Part shown: piece by piece, positions 23,059-34,397 of the stretch
Layout: the number at the start of each line of letters is the position of its first letter
Numbering within the stretch: the stretch's first letter is position 1
DNA from: Krasilnikovozyma curviuscula
Taxonomy: Eukaryota > Basidiomycota > Tremellomycetes > Cystofilobasidiales > Mrakiaceae
Assembly (NCBI GenBank): GCA_014825775.1
Contig: MVAQ01000074.1
Coordinates: forward strand, 1-64,000
Direction: 5' to 3'
DNA length: 64,000 nt
Notes under the pieces: model-generated
Told to the model about the DNA's origin: nothing
The model's database searches: none
What the model saw: only the letters and a program-made list of their open reading frames with translations
Position numbers and translations under genes: made by a program

Positions 23059-25819
23059 ATGGAAAAACTTGATCCCTCCTCTGGTGTGTAATATTGTGCA
23101 GCTCTAGTACCTGTTCTATCAGACTTATTCGTTTCTTTTGGTCTCTAGATTCCACAGTTCCTCAGATCGACAGTTTCCCCCGAATTCTTCGTATATTCCT
23201 CCAGATCCGTACTATACTCGAAAGGCGCCTGCTCTGTCTGGTGTTTCAAGTACCCCAGCTTCTACTTTTGCCTCAAGATGGGCTACAAATGCCACTTCAT
23301 CACACATTTATCCTGAACAAAAACATTCACAGCATCGTGAACCCCCACTGGGTCCAGTTGCAGCTAGCAGACCTCCTTCCGGAGGTGGTCTAGGCAGGAC
23401 CCTTCGAGATACTGCTTCGCACTCTGCTCCAGCTTCAGGAAGCTACGGTGGTACTGGATATGATGGAGGAAGATCCCACAGAGACTACAATATTAGAAGT
23501 CTACCGAGTCGTTCTTCCGCAAACTACCCACACACAGCTGCACCTCCACCGGGTTTTGCGGCTACTTCAAAAGATGACCGTAATGCATCAATAATTACAT
23601 ATGGTCGAGGAGGGAACTTCTCACCGCCGTCACATCTAAGTAATGAGTACAGAGGTTCAACTGCTGGTGGCAGTGGTGGTGGAAGCTCCACTGCATATCA
23701 GTCGTGGGATCGTCCTCATTCTGATTATTTTCCACCTCAATATTCAAGAAATGATGATCGTCCTCGTAGCCCTAGTTGGTTGCGCCATAATGACTACGAG
23801 CGTCGTTACCTCTCCTCAAGTCATGTTCCACCTGGTCCTCCGTATGCTTCAAACAGATACGGAAGCAACATTCCAGTCACAGCCGCTCGGGATGAAGGAA
23901 GAACCTCATCAATCCCACATGCAGAACGCGGTATCAACAGATCAGGTCCACCACCTTCGCCTCGTTTTGGACAGCCTGAGCGTCGCTATTCTCCCAGACA
24001 GCATCCATACTGGGAGCAACCGGGATACGCCTATCATCAGCCTTCAGCTCACACTCCTACTGCAGGTTCTTCTCGTGATTCAAGATGGCAGGTCCGAGGA
24101 GGTGGAAATGCTGGCGGAAGCTATCACGACTCTCCAGGCGATTTCAGCTATCCTGCCCCTCCATCCGAGGACCGATATTCAAATTATCCTTCTCGGCATC
24201 CTCAACGCTATTCAGATCCCTATGCTGATGCAAACTATCACAGCAACGCTCCTCCCATTTCTCCTCGATGGAATGTTTATGATTGCCGTGACGGCGACCA
24301 ATATGCTCTTAATCGAAGTTTTGATCCCCGTCGTCATCACGATAATCACCCAGATCAACATAGCGGAGACTACGACTCTCGTCGTGTTGATCATCACGAC
24401 GACGGCAGCAACCCCCGCGACAGTAGAAACTCGAGAGTGGACCGGCCATCCTCCCAACCTCCTCGCAAAAGATCACCTTCACCACCTTCAGGTCCACCAC
24501 GACGTAAAACTCCTCTTCCAGAATACCTCTCAATGTCGCTCGAACCTTCTACAAAGGTTTTGGAGCAGGGTACTTCAGATCCTTCCCAGCAAGTCCCAAC
24601 CTCTCTCTCAACTGAACTCTTGATCCTCTTGGATTTGAATGAAACTGTCGTTCTTCGGGCCAAAAGTACTAAGATGCTGTATCCCCGTCCCTTCTTGACC
24701 CCTTTCCTCAAGTACTTGAAGGTGACTACTGAAATCAACATTGGTGTTTGGAGTAGTGCTCAGAGAGTTAATGTGGACAGGATGATCGAGGATACAGTCT
24801 TCAAAGTGTTCAATCCACAAACCGGACTGGTGGTCAATTGGGCCAGAGACACATTGGGATTGTCTGATTCTGAGTTCTGTGAGTGTTTTCGTATCGTGAC
24901 GTGCTCTTCCTTCCCTCACCCGAAGAGGTTGTTCTCTCATTTCTCTCTCATTTCCTTCTTTCAGTCTCAAAAACCCCAACAATCAAGAATCTAGACGTTA
25001 TATTAAACCATCTCAATGATGAACGACAACAGCGACACCAACAACGAGAACGGGAGCAAGTGGTTCCAAATCCAATACCAGCTGAATTCACACAACGCAA
25101 CACATTCTTAGTTGACGATTCAATCGAGAAGGCATCCTGTCAACCTTTCAATCATATCGTCGTACCCCCGTTTGATCTCAAGAAGAAGGCACTCAACCTG
25201 ATTGGACTTCAGTCTGAATTTGAGCTCTACGGAAATGGAGACAAGGATTTCGTTGTCTTGGATATCGACAAGTGGGACCCTCGAGTCGACAGAATTATGA
25301 TTGCTCTAGGTAGATACTTCAATTTTTTCTTTCTTTATTTCTTCTTGGTGTACTTCAATTACTGATTTTTCCTACCTGGCAGTCGGCATTATGGAGCATG
25401 CTCGACGTGAATCCAACGTTTCGAACTGGGTTCGCTTAGGAGGCTTACTCAAGGCTGGCACCAAAATTTATAACAATGTCAAAAAAGAACCTTCAATAAT
25501 TGAGGGAGAGAAAGTCATGGAACCGGAATTAGAAGTCGAGCTCCTGTTAGATCCTGAAAACCCTACAAAAGCGGGCGAAGATGTGATTGCGACCTCGATG
25601 AGCTACTGGCATCAGATCCCAGAAGTTTTCAAATTCTGGGCAGAGAAGGGTCTACAGACATTAACGGAGCTGGATATCAAGGTGGAGCATGGTGTTGACA
25701 TTACAGAGGTCGCTAATCCTGCCCCGCCAAAGAAGGAAAAGCCTAGAGCTTCGAGATCAGCAAAAGCTGCGGCTAAAGAGGAAGCAGCGAAGGTATCTGT
25801 AGCGAAAATGGAGAAATGA
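23059..25819 (+). CDS. FCP1-homology (NIF/HAD) domain protein with long disordered N-terminus
   Basis: HAD-superfamily protein of the FCP1-homology type. Relatives dephosphorylate proteins, but the DLNxT subfamily has no assigned substrate that I know. Exons 23059-23087, 23149-24878, 24965-25309 and 25383-25819 give 846 residues. Residues 1-490 are disordered, rich in Ser, Pro, Tyr, Arg, Gly and His (RYGSNIPVTAARDEGR; PSGPPRRKTPLPEYLSMSL). The catalytic core starts at about 498 (LLILLDLNETVVLRAKSTKM). The usual DxDxT motif is Asp505-Leu-Asn507-Glu-Thr509, so the second Asp is Asn. The fold continues with YPRPFLTPFLKYLKV, GVWSSAQRVNVDRMI and NTFLVDDSIEKAS. The C-terminus is Lys/Ala-rich, ending KMEK. 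The first exon (ATG 23059, 29 bases) is inferred because the main exon lacks an early ATG. Confidence 0.85.
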
Positions 25820-27517
25820 ACAATGCGCCAGCACCATCCCACCATCCGCTGTCTAATTATTGCATGTTGCTTGTATTCGCACTGTATGCACTGTATAACT
25901 ATCTGCACTTAAAATAGTGCAAGATGGTTTTCTGAGGTCTATCCAGAAGATAACAATATTTATATGCGATCCGATCCCTGACTGGCGTTAAAACCACCAC
26001 AGCAACTTGTGACTGAGACAATATACTACCTTAATTTCCCTCTTTCCTTCTACCCACTCTCAAGCTCTATCTGCACTTCCATTCACTTTCTGTTGTTTTC
26101 AAGATCTGGTTCCGGACCTGGCAACTCATTAATTCTATTACCATTTACTCTAGATCTACTGCTCTCTGGACCATTAGATGAGAGAACGGGGTGGAGGAGT
26201 CGCGAGCTGGAAAGCGATGTCTGCTCTACCACTTGGAACGACATTGACAATTGTGATCAGGTTTTCCTAGCATGAGGAGTTAAGGATGAAATTATTAAAG
26301 ACCCAAGCGGTTGTATTGGATTGGGATATCTCGCAAGAACTTTTGCCAAGTTAATTTTCTTAAGCATGCAGTGTAATTCTTGCTCGAAGCTGAAGGAACA
26401 ATTGGTAACAAAAGAATGGAACGTTCGTAGACAGCAAGTAAAACTTTAAATTCGGTCAAAAAGTTGGCATTGCGTCAAATCGCAACCGAATCACAAAGAG
26501 AAGGGGAAGAAGGTAAGAATGAGGTCAGTCAATTGCTTCGTAAGGGCACAACGGGAAAGAAAGAGAGTCAAAGGGGAGAGATCAGAAGTGTTTTTAAGGT
26601 AGCTGGTAAATTTTATGCATGGCTCAGTCCCTCTCAATGCGGGTAGCGAAGAGAGAGAAAGGAACTAAATCCAAATGCCCAAATCATCCTTTATGTGATG
26701 ACTGTAATTATGAACAATGAATGAAAATACTCACAATTCGTTGAGAGGGCGACGCTAACGTTGAGAACGAGGCAACAGAAGGGTTTAAATGGACGCCATC
26801 AGAAACTTTCCCCAAACCTCAGAGACACCTATCCTTCTCCTGCAAGCAAGAAATATCAAGGCGAACTCTCACTTCATCGACGGCTGACGATCTCGAGAGA
26901 TCGTCAAAAAACCGCATGTTCTCCGTGAAAGAGGAGGGGATAAGATATCATCAACTGGCGATAAACAGTGTGGCTAGTGTAAACTAGCAAGACCTGTATA
27001 AACAGATGAGAAGAGGAAGGAGGACCTGGTCAATGAAGTGAAAATTTTTCTCAAGTTGGATGGAGAACTCACCAGTTAGTTCTCTATAGAAATGAATCCT
27101 GCAGAGTGTCTAGAGATGAGAACAAAATCATGGGAGTCAGTACGAGACGAAATGTTGGGGTATAGGAAAATGGGACTGACGGTCTATGAGAAACCAGAAA
27201 CAGCAGCCAGAGCCACCTTATATACCTAGCCGTGGCGTTTCTACGCTGGCTACAAATTTTTTCCCATAAAGTGATTCGGACAGAAGGTAAAGGGAACAGA
27301 AAGTACACCTGAATTAAAGTTCCTAATCGTCGTGAGAGCGCATTCTCTGGCATGACGCGTCGAATGAAAGAAAAAAGAAAACAATCTCGCGGAGGGAAAT
27401 AGCAGCCAGGCACAATTTGATAAATAGGTGCGGTCGCCTCAGGATACTTTGGGCCAAATCAAGATATTTTGAAAGGAGTCATTGTGAAGCACAAAGAAAA
27501 TTTTGAACAGTGCCTTT
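25820..27517. other. gene-poor 1.7-kb region
   Basis: No convincing conserved gene. Minus-strand signals suggest a spliced transcript: an ATG at 27352 (reverse, reading MPENALSRRLGTLIQ), TCTCTAG followed by a short exon ending in GTGAGT (forward 27067-27072), and another GTGAGT near 26731-26736. Bases 26886-26905 form a perfect 8-bp inverted repeat around CGAG. The plus-strand frames at 26009-26275 and 26464-26646 look random. Confidence 0.4.
26886..26905. repeat. Perfect short inverted repeat (hairpin)
   Basis: GACGATCT-CGAG-AGATCGTC: two 8-base arms are exact reverse complements around a 4-base loop, followed by six A on the plus strand. Its role is unknown. On the minus strand it could fold in the RNA of the candidate spliced transcript. 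Confidence 0.7.
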
Positions 27518-28872
27518 TTAAGCACCTAAAAATTGGTCCTCGATGTCCTTCTCCAGTAGCGCCTCGACTTCTAGCTCCTCCTTCACTAACTGTAGGGTCT
27601 CCTTCAGCTCCAAATTCTCGTCTTGTAATCTTAAAAGCGCGCTGGAGATAGTATTTGCCTGATGAAGGGTAGGCTCTTGTGGAGGTGTTGTGAGAGGTGA
27701 GTTGACAGAAGCAGAAGAAACGGATGATGTGCCGTGTAATAGATCTGGTGGGAGACGTGAGAGCACTGTAGCTTCCACGGGTTCGGATTTGAAGATTATT
27801 GAAGATCCTGCTGCTCGGGTAGTAGTAGAAACTGAACTCGATCTCGACCTCGATCTGCGTTGAGGATTGGGGGCTGGAGAACGACTCGCTTGTTCAGGAG
27901 TTGCTGCTCCAAGGGGATCTTTCCGGGGGAAATATCGATGGCTGCAATCGATGATAGCCTTTAGATGTCAAACTTGATTTAGGAAAACCCTAGTCACTCA
28001 CGCGTATCTGCATTTTCGATCAAAACAGCCTTTGATACTTTGGTACAAAAAACAAGGAGCATCATCGGCATGTGAATCCGAACAATCAAAGCCTCGATCA
28101 CATCTAGAAGTTTGATGGTAGAAGCAGCCTTAGCCAAGGGGAGTAAATAAAGTCAGTCAAGTCACGAGATCGACAACAAACAGCAAAAAAGCTGCAATGC
28201 TTACCAGGTTTCTCAGGAAATTCATGTCTGTAGGTACACTTCCGCGCACGACATCCGTCTGAACAGCCACGAAATATATTAGAGATGGGATGAGGGAAAG
28301 TAAAGAAAGGCAGCGTACTTTGATTATCAGCCATCCAAGCTTCGCATGGAGCAGCTGCGAAAAGAGGAAAGTTCGAAAGCATCAACCCTGCTACTCTTTT
28401 CTCGATTGAACTACATCAGGATATTTTACTCACTGAAGGCAAGGTCTCTCCAAACTCTAGGGGATGGTCGAGTAGCACCCAGTGGTTTGACGCCAAATTC
28501 TCGGTTTCTAGTTTCACGGCCTCTGTCCCTCTGATCGGACGGTCTAGAGGGATACCCAAACGCTCTGTCTCTGTCTCTTGTTAGATCCCTTGATCGGTCG
28601 ATCGGTCTCATCTGTTGGTAGGGCAGAATAGCCCCAGGTGACGACGGATCACCCACTCGTTCCCACTGGCTCCGAATTTCACTCGAAGAAGGCTGTTGGT
28701 AAGGACTACGATGCTCTCCATATGATGTAAACGAATGTCTAACGATGCTTTCTGCTGGAAAACGGTTTTGACTTCTTCTGTTGGGGCTTCGTGAGCGGGC
28801 TCGATACGGCGGGCCACTCACGGAGGGGCCATGGGGTACGAAGTCTCTTCTATCGTACCTCATGCCGGACAT
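27518..28872 (-). CDS. Triple CCCH zinc-finger protein
   Basis: Probable RNA-binding protein. Exons 28872-28434, 28354-28319, 28258-28205, 28128-28002 and 27941-27518 give 359 residues. The N-terminal 146 residues are Arg/Ser/Pro-rich (PPYRARSRSPNRRSQNRF). Three tandem fingers follow: Cys150-x10-Cys161-x4-Cys166-x3-His170, Cys178-x7-Cys186-x5-Cys192-x3-His196 and Cys202-x8-Cys211-x4-Cys216-x3-His220. An SR-like segment (PNPQRRSRSRSSS) and a C-terminal coiled coil (LLRLQDENLELKETLQLVKE) end the protein. The order (RS region, CCCH array, coiled coil) recalls mRNA-processing factors, but I cannot match it to a named gene. The first finger is split over exons 2-3. The start at 28872 is the first in-frame ATG; upstream exons are possible near 29.0-29.45 kb. 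Confidence 0.87.
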
Positions 28873-29603
28873 CAGTGTGAGCTGCACTGGAATTGAACTG
28901 AACGGCCCTGACCGTGTTAGTTCTTCGACTGGATCTACCACTGAAATGTGTGACTGAATGTTGTGGTCGGTAGGAATACACAAAAAAAAAAGGCAACATA
29001 CTAAGAATCAATTTTGGCTGCAGTCGTCGATGGAGATGAAAAAAAGTGTTCATCAGATAGAGGCACATAAAAAAAGGAACAGGGCAACAGTGGCATGAGA
29101 TTCTTGACGACTTCCACCGAAAGATGTGAAGGCTGGGCTCGGCGCAAGTGGATCATAGCTTGAGGTGCAGTTGGGTCCAAAACAAAACGCTTTGAGTTTG
29201 TTTTTGTTTCTTACAAGGTTGCAAGTTTTTCTATAAATAAAGAGTTGGTCGCACATTACATTATGGGCCGTCAAGAGCTACAGAAACTCACCATCGTCAA
29301 ACGCGGCGGGAGCGAGCCGCTTGCGCTTTCCATCTCAGCACAGGTTGCACTTCGGACTCTGGGTCTCCGGTGGGAATGGGAAGTATCGTTGTTACCTGTA
29401 TTCAAGCGCATCTTTCCTCAAGAAGATGTTACTTCGTCTCGCGCAACTTTGTCTACTGTGGGAGTGAATTGATCGAGGTGTACAAAAGCATTCACATGGA
29501 TAGATGGCTTTTTTATCGTAATATATATCACATACGTTTTTTGGTTTTCTCCTTCCACTAAATAGTCCGCTCGTATATGATAGTTGTCAGCCGATTTTGG
29601 GCC
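28873..29603. other. upstream region of CCCH gene, possible 5' exons
   Basis: No conserved gene is seen on the plus strand; the 75-codon frame at 29245-29472 looks accidental. On the minus strand a GTGAGT donor (forward 29286-29291) follows an ATG-containing open stretch reading MESASGSLPPRLTM, and TTTATAG acceptors follow. This fits untranslated or alternative first exons of the CCCH gene. Confidence 0.4.
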
Positions 29604-30553
29604 TCACCACATGACTTTTTTTAGGTCCACCGACTTCTTGGATCTTGAGGAATGATTCGACCGGACGGACATGGCAGAGTGAGATGAAGACTTCTTCAAG
29701 TTGAGGCTGTGAGGTGGTGAGAGAGGTGCCTGTATTACATGAGATAAATTTTCAGTTGGCAAATGTAAACAATGTGGAGCCGATCTCTACTCAACGGCAA
29801 GCAAGGCGTTAAGTTCTAACTAAAACTCACAAAGATGTCTCCGTCATGAACACTTTCTTCGGGGCCGTCACTAGGCCTCATTGGATCTGAGGACAGGCTG
29901 TCGTAACAACCGTTTGTTGTCCTACGCATCGCGACAGGGGTAGAAGGGATCTCTTCGGCGCAATTCTCAGGGAAATGAACATGGCTGGCAGTGCTGAAAC
30001 CCCGAGGACGATTTGGTCTGGATGAAATTGGCTGCATTGATCTAGTTCAATTTTTCGTTTGTTCGAGAGACGTTCACTAACTACCTGAGATGGTGGCGGG
30101 GCATTGTCTGCAAGATAACATACCTCATTGCTTCTTCTGCCTGCTCAGCTAGTATCCCTTTCTTCTTTAGAGCAGCTGGCATTGACCTTGAGACATTGAC
30201 CACAGTAAAGAACGGAAATTAGGCGAAGAACAGACACAAAGGTGAACCTCGAGACATCGAGATTCGACAAGGATCGGAAGTCGTGCTGGGCTCACATGGG
30301 GTTTACGACGGTGGGCTCTCTATTCGTTAGAAGGGGAGTCACGTCACTGGTCTGCGATGCATAAGTCGGCCCAGAAATTAGTGCGTCGCTCGATCCAAAC
30401 GAAAGATTCTTCGATGGAAGGAGTACGGCGAACAATCCGCCTCACGGTACTCACAGGCTCATCCTGGTTCTGTCCAGAAGGGCTTTCTTCTTTTCGCTTC
30501 TGGTTCCAAAAGCTGCACCAAGTGGAATGCTCTAGCTGAAGGCACAGAGGCAT
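29604..30553 (-). CDS. Unknown Ser-rich protein, 5' end uncertain, possible frameshift
   Basis: I do not recognise this protein. The last four exons are well supported by strong donors and open frames: 30351-30296, 30186-30124, 30041-29831, 29729-29604. They read TSDVTPLLTNREPTVVNPM, SMPAALKKKGILAEQAEEAM, FSTASHVHFPENCAEEIPST and LSPPHSLNLKKSSSHSAMSV, ending KKSVDLKKVMW. They look like a disordered, Ser-rich protein with one short helical segment. The first exon is doubtful. The frame that joins correctly (ATG 30553, exon 30553-30455) gives 184 residues in all. The neighbouring frame of the same exon reads much more like protein (VFRANASVPSARAFHLVQLL; EPEAKRRKPFWTEP) but meets a stop just before the donor, so a one-base error or true frameshift near 30465 is possible. 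Confidence 0.5.
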
Positions 30554-31159
30554 TCGCTCGAAACACACCGGGCTGGGGCGAGGAGAAAGGTCTGAGCGTA
30601 GGCAGACCTGTACAGAATTCTTCCACTTCAGATGTTTTCTAGTGGGTGATGGTTAGAAGAAAGATAACTGGGAATTTTCGGAAAGGAGAGTATTAGAAAT
30701 CAGGGGGGTCATTCATACACCAGACCAAGCTCCGAGCGTGATTTCTTTTTTGGTCCGATATCTTGTATTAGAACAGTGCTGGTACGGTGAAGCAATAACT
30801 CTTTCTGATACTGGAATCAAAACAGTAGAGTTCGTTAAGCTACAATCCTTGGCGGTTGCCGCTACGCGATGGGATACAGGTGACCCTGGCGCAACTTTCG
30901 AGGCGTAGGGCACAGACCAACTCGGCGTATATTTTATACTGATGACAAAGACCGCCGCTTCATTAACCAATTTTTTACTAAGCTGGTTCTTCGGGCACCA
31001 TTGGGCGAATGAGCACCCTGCTGAGGACCAATCCCTGTTTGGTTTCCTCAAGCGACCTGAGCTGATGTTACCAACGCGAACGTTGAAACACCTACCGTGC
31101 TGGCAATTCAGCTATTAGGTTAATTCTTTCGTCTTTTCTCTCCAATCGCCAACCCTCCT
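30554..31159. other. uncertain upstream region
   Basis: A 112-codon minus-strand frame (30713-31051) without ATG and the exon-like stretch 30455-30650 could be 5' exons of the preceding gene. Branch-like CTAAT and CTAAC with a CTAG acceptor lie between them. I cannot confirm coding. Confidence 0.3.
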
Positions 31160-31840
31160 TCACAGGTGCATTCCCTCATCCTCCCCTTCGACCGTGCGGT
31201 GTTCCTCCTCTGCACCACTCGCTTCCACCAGACTTGCTCCAGCGCTTGTATCGTCCACCATCTGTTGCTCATCGACTGGTAGTACTGAAGATACTGGTAT
31301 GAAAGTTGTCGTCGTCGTCGAAGGTGCTGATGTTGGCGCAAGAAGGTCGTAGTGAGGATTGTCGATCGATAGTCCAATTTTCTTGGCCAGCGCCATTCGT
31401 AGGATGTGGATACGTTCATTTTGAGCCGATCTGAGGGGAGTAGTTATAATTTGTTATTTAGGATGATGAAAGAGGGGATGAGAACCCACTGGCTGCTTAC
31501 ATCGAGTCCATGTTTTCGTCAATCGCCTCATACAGCTCCTTATCATCTCCTCCTTCTGACTCCTCCTTTATAAAGTTTTTCAGATCTTCATTCGATCTTT
31601 CGAGATGCGAGATGGAGTGCTGTAGCCTTGCTACCTCCCTAAACGTCAGTCAGAGCCGTGAACGTCAGCAGTCGAGCTAGAATATCTGAGATAAAACAGG
31701 TAAAAACCATACTGAGTTATCATTGCTGGCCCAAGCTCCTCTGCTTCTGACAAGCTGAAAGGATGGATGTGTTTAGCCTCAAAGTTCATTTCTGTACGAA
31801 TGGGTGGTTGGGAGACAACGCGAAAGCTGCTTCCACCCAT
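31160..31840 (-). CDS. Small conserved-type coiled-coil protein, unknown function
   Basis: Exons 31840-31713, 31638-31501 and 31430-31160 give 178 residues. The N-terminus reads MGGSSFRVVSQPPIRTEMNF, then a helical heptad segment (ITQEVARLQHSISHLERSNE; KELYEAIDENMDSISAQNE) and a conserved-looking block RIHILRMALAKKIGLSIDN. The C-terminus is Thr/Glu-rich and disordered. The pattern resembles small uncharacterised fungal coiled-coil proteins that end in a similar ERI-ILKMAL block; this is recollection, not a search result. Its ATG is 29 bases from the divergent neighbour's ATG, so transcripts or true starts of the two genes must overlap or be leaderless. Confidence 0.75.
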
Positions 31841-31869
31841 GACCTCAAGCGGAATTGCTTTAGATTTCG

Positions 31870-34397
31870 ATGAACCAGCATGGCATCCAGCACGATCAGC
31901 CTGTGGCTAGTACAAGCACAGCTGCTGGAACTATAGCTGGAGCGAACCAGGGCTCGGACATTACGAGGCAGACGCCTTCAGCTAACATGGCGGCTATGAA
32001 TAATCAGAACCAGCACCATGCAGCCCTTCAGGACAAGCAGCATCAGCAGCAGCAGATGAACCAGCAGTATCAGCAGCATCTTCAAAGGCATAAGCAAATG
32101 CTGCCAAACCCAGTGCAGCCAAACGGACAACCTCTAGCAGGACGGTTGCCTCAGCAGCAGATTCAGACTCTAACTAATCCTGGAATATCTGGCTTTTCAG
32201 CCGTTGGTGCAGCTGATCCAATTGGTAACAGGTGCGGGGTTGCTCACTTTCTTCAAATCCCAAAGAGCTAGGGACTGACTTACTGAACCTTCGGGCTTCT
32301 TGAACTTCGGCTTCAAACAGAGCTGTGCCGCCTTCATTTGACTCTAATGAACAATACAAACTGAATTCTAAAGTAATACAACATCAGCAGTCCAACGGTG
32401 GTCTTCCTTCGCCTTTAGAAATCAATTCAATGACACGGCCGTCTTCACGACCTCGTCTACCTGTACAGCAGCATCCACAACCGACACCAGCCACCTCCCT
32501 TTCTCAGCTTAACCCACAGTTTGCGGGCACTGAAATGTAAGTTACTTATGCGCTTCGTCTTCTGTCCGTCTTACTCTCCATTGACATCATTCCTGGTCAC
32601 CTCAACTGCTTCAGGGTATTCTCTGGATACAAACGCAAGTTTGAAGAGTTCTTGACCGGAATGCAATACTCATTCACTAACTTTGAGAAGGGTCTTGGGG
32701 ATGGTGAGCTCCATCTTGTGCTACTTCTTGAACCCTAGCTGATTCCATGCCAGAACTCGTTGCTTTGGCTACCCTCAGTAACCAACAGGCTTCGCAAATG
32801 AACAATTCTTTATCCACTTCTGATGCCAATGTAATTAGAGCACAGGAGCAGGAAAAGGCTAGGTCAGTCGCTCATTTTTTTGGAATTGTTGTATGCCATG
32901 TAGCTCACAAGCTTGTTGCGCTTCCTGAGGCAAACCATCAACCACCTTCAAAATTCTCTACAGTCCAGAATAGCACAAGTCACAGTGCTAGAAAATAATA
33001 TTAAAATGCTCGAACAGAAGTTGGTAGAGTTCCAGAAAATTGGTGGTCAACTTAACATTAAACTACAACAGAGTCAAGACGAGAACCAACTTTTGAGGCT
33101 GGCTGGTCAACTCAGGGCGAAGCAGTTGCGGGGTATTGAAGTCGATAGGAAGAGGTTATCTGATGAGATGGAGACGCAGAAATCAAATATAGACCATCTG
33201 CAAACCGTTAGTAGTGCGTGGGACGAGTCCAAGTACACCAAGATGCTCGATGCCATCATCGCACAGTGTAAACGTAAGCACTCTTTTTCATTCGGCAAGT
33301 GTTTGTTGTTCCCTAATTTCCTTGCCCACATCCCCATTCTGTACTCAGGTGAATTCCCATCTCGCGACGACGACGTCAAGAACATTGCGGCAGTTTTTGA
33401 TCAAGGATTCAGGGAGGAGGAAGCAGAATGGCGGTCTCTCTTGAAGTTCTCACATTGGGCGAGAGACGTTGCTGTTGGAAAGGAGGCCATTGCAAAGAGG
33501 GAAAGGGATGAAGCAGAGGCTCGAAATCATGTGTTTGAGTCGCGGATTCTCCAGCTCGAACATGAAATTTCAAACCTGACAGCGGGTGCCCAGAACTTGC
33601 GCCAGTCATCTCAACAACCTCCAGCAGCACTACCAGTAGTACAAATACCAGCACCACTTCCATCTGACTCTGTTGCGAAATCCAAGATATTGGCAGCACT
33701 TGAATCTGAACTACCCCCATCAACTCTGTCGAATAACTCATGGTCCCTTGAATCTGGTCCCCGAGCATCCCCCGCGACAACTCTGCAGCAGCAACAGAAG
33801 TCACTCAACTCCGTCGAACCCGCGGTGACACCTCAGCATCAGCAACAAGGTCAACAACCGAACATCAGCCGGACGTTGCAGCTTGCAGGCTTGTCACAGA
33901 ATCTTGTGCCAATTGCTACTTATGCTTCAGGTTTTCATAACTTGATCCAACCGCTGTCACAACCACTTCCAGTCTTACCTCCACCTCTACCTCCGCTGAC
34001 CTCCTCTGCGTTCAACCTTGAGCGATCTGGGGAGTCGTCTACTGATCAACACCAACGGACACGAACACCCCAACCAGTCACGCCAAGAGACTCATCAACG
34101 GTGCCACCTCTTCTACGACCCACAACCCCTCCTTCGTTTTCCAACGTGTGTCCTGCGTGTGTCAACGAAAACCGTCAACCTCCACATATCTTCCCCCCAA
34201 ACGCTGGTCTCGGTCAAAAGATGGCTCACTATGACGAATTCCATCCAAAGAACACAAGGGAGCATTCACTCTCGAAGGTACAACAGCAAAATCAGCTACA
34301 AGAAAATGACAGACAACGGTCGCAAAACCGTCTATCGGCAGTGATAAATGCCCAGCAGGAAGGACATTCTGTGTCACCCAGCACCCGTCCATTATAG
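31870..34397 (+). CDS. Glutamine-rich coiled-coil protein, unknown function
   Basis: Not recognised. Exons 31870-32231, 32321-32536, 32615-32703, 32754-32862, 32912-33273 and 33349-34397 give 728 residues. Residues 1-200 are Gln/Asn/His-rich (QHQQQQMNQQYQQHLQRHKQ), encoded partly by CAG/CAA runs near 32040-32090. The middle (about 200-460) is helical and coiled-coil: GYKRKFEEFLTGMQYSFTNF, VTVLENNIKMLEQKLVEFQK, DENQLLRLAGQLRAKQLRG and EEAEWRSLLKFSHWARDVAV. The last 260 residues are Pro/Ser/Gln-rich with a Cys pair (CPACVN). Exon 5 needs an AAG (or, 18-19 bases on, a GAG) acceptor because the nearby TAG would break the frame. A transcription or chromatin role is suggested only by composition. 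Confidence 0.82.

Noticed and set aside
23643..24623. 326-codon plus-strand frame inside the FCP1-like gene
   Set aside because: It is a +1 shadow of the disordered Pro/Ser/Tyr-rich exon, where codon usage avoids stops in the neighbouring frame. The translation is a random hydrophobic mix without domains.
26009..26646. Small plus-strand frames after the FCP1-like gene
   Set aside because: Short, without context or family resemblance; likely chance frames in 3' and intergenic sequence.
29053..29472. Frames of 73-75 codons on both strands
   Set aside because: Neither looks conserved. The minus-strand splice-like signals are better explained as 5' exons of the CCCH gene.
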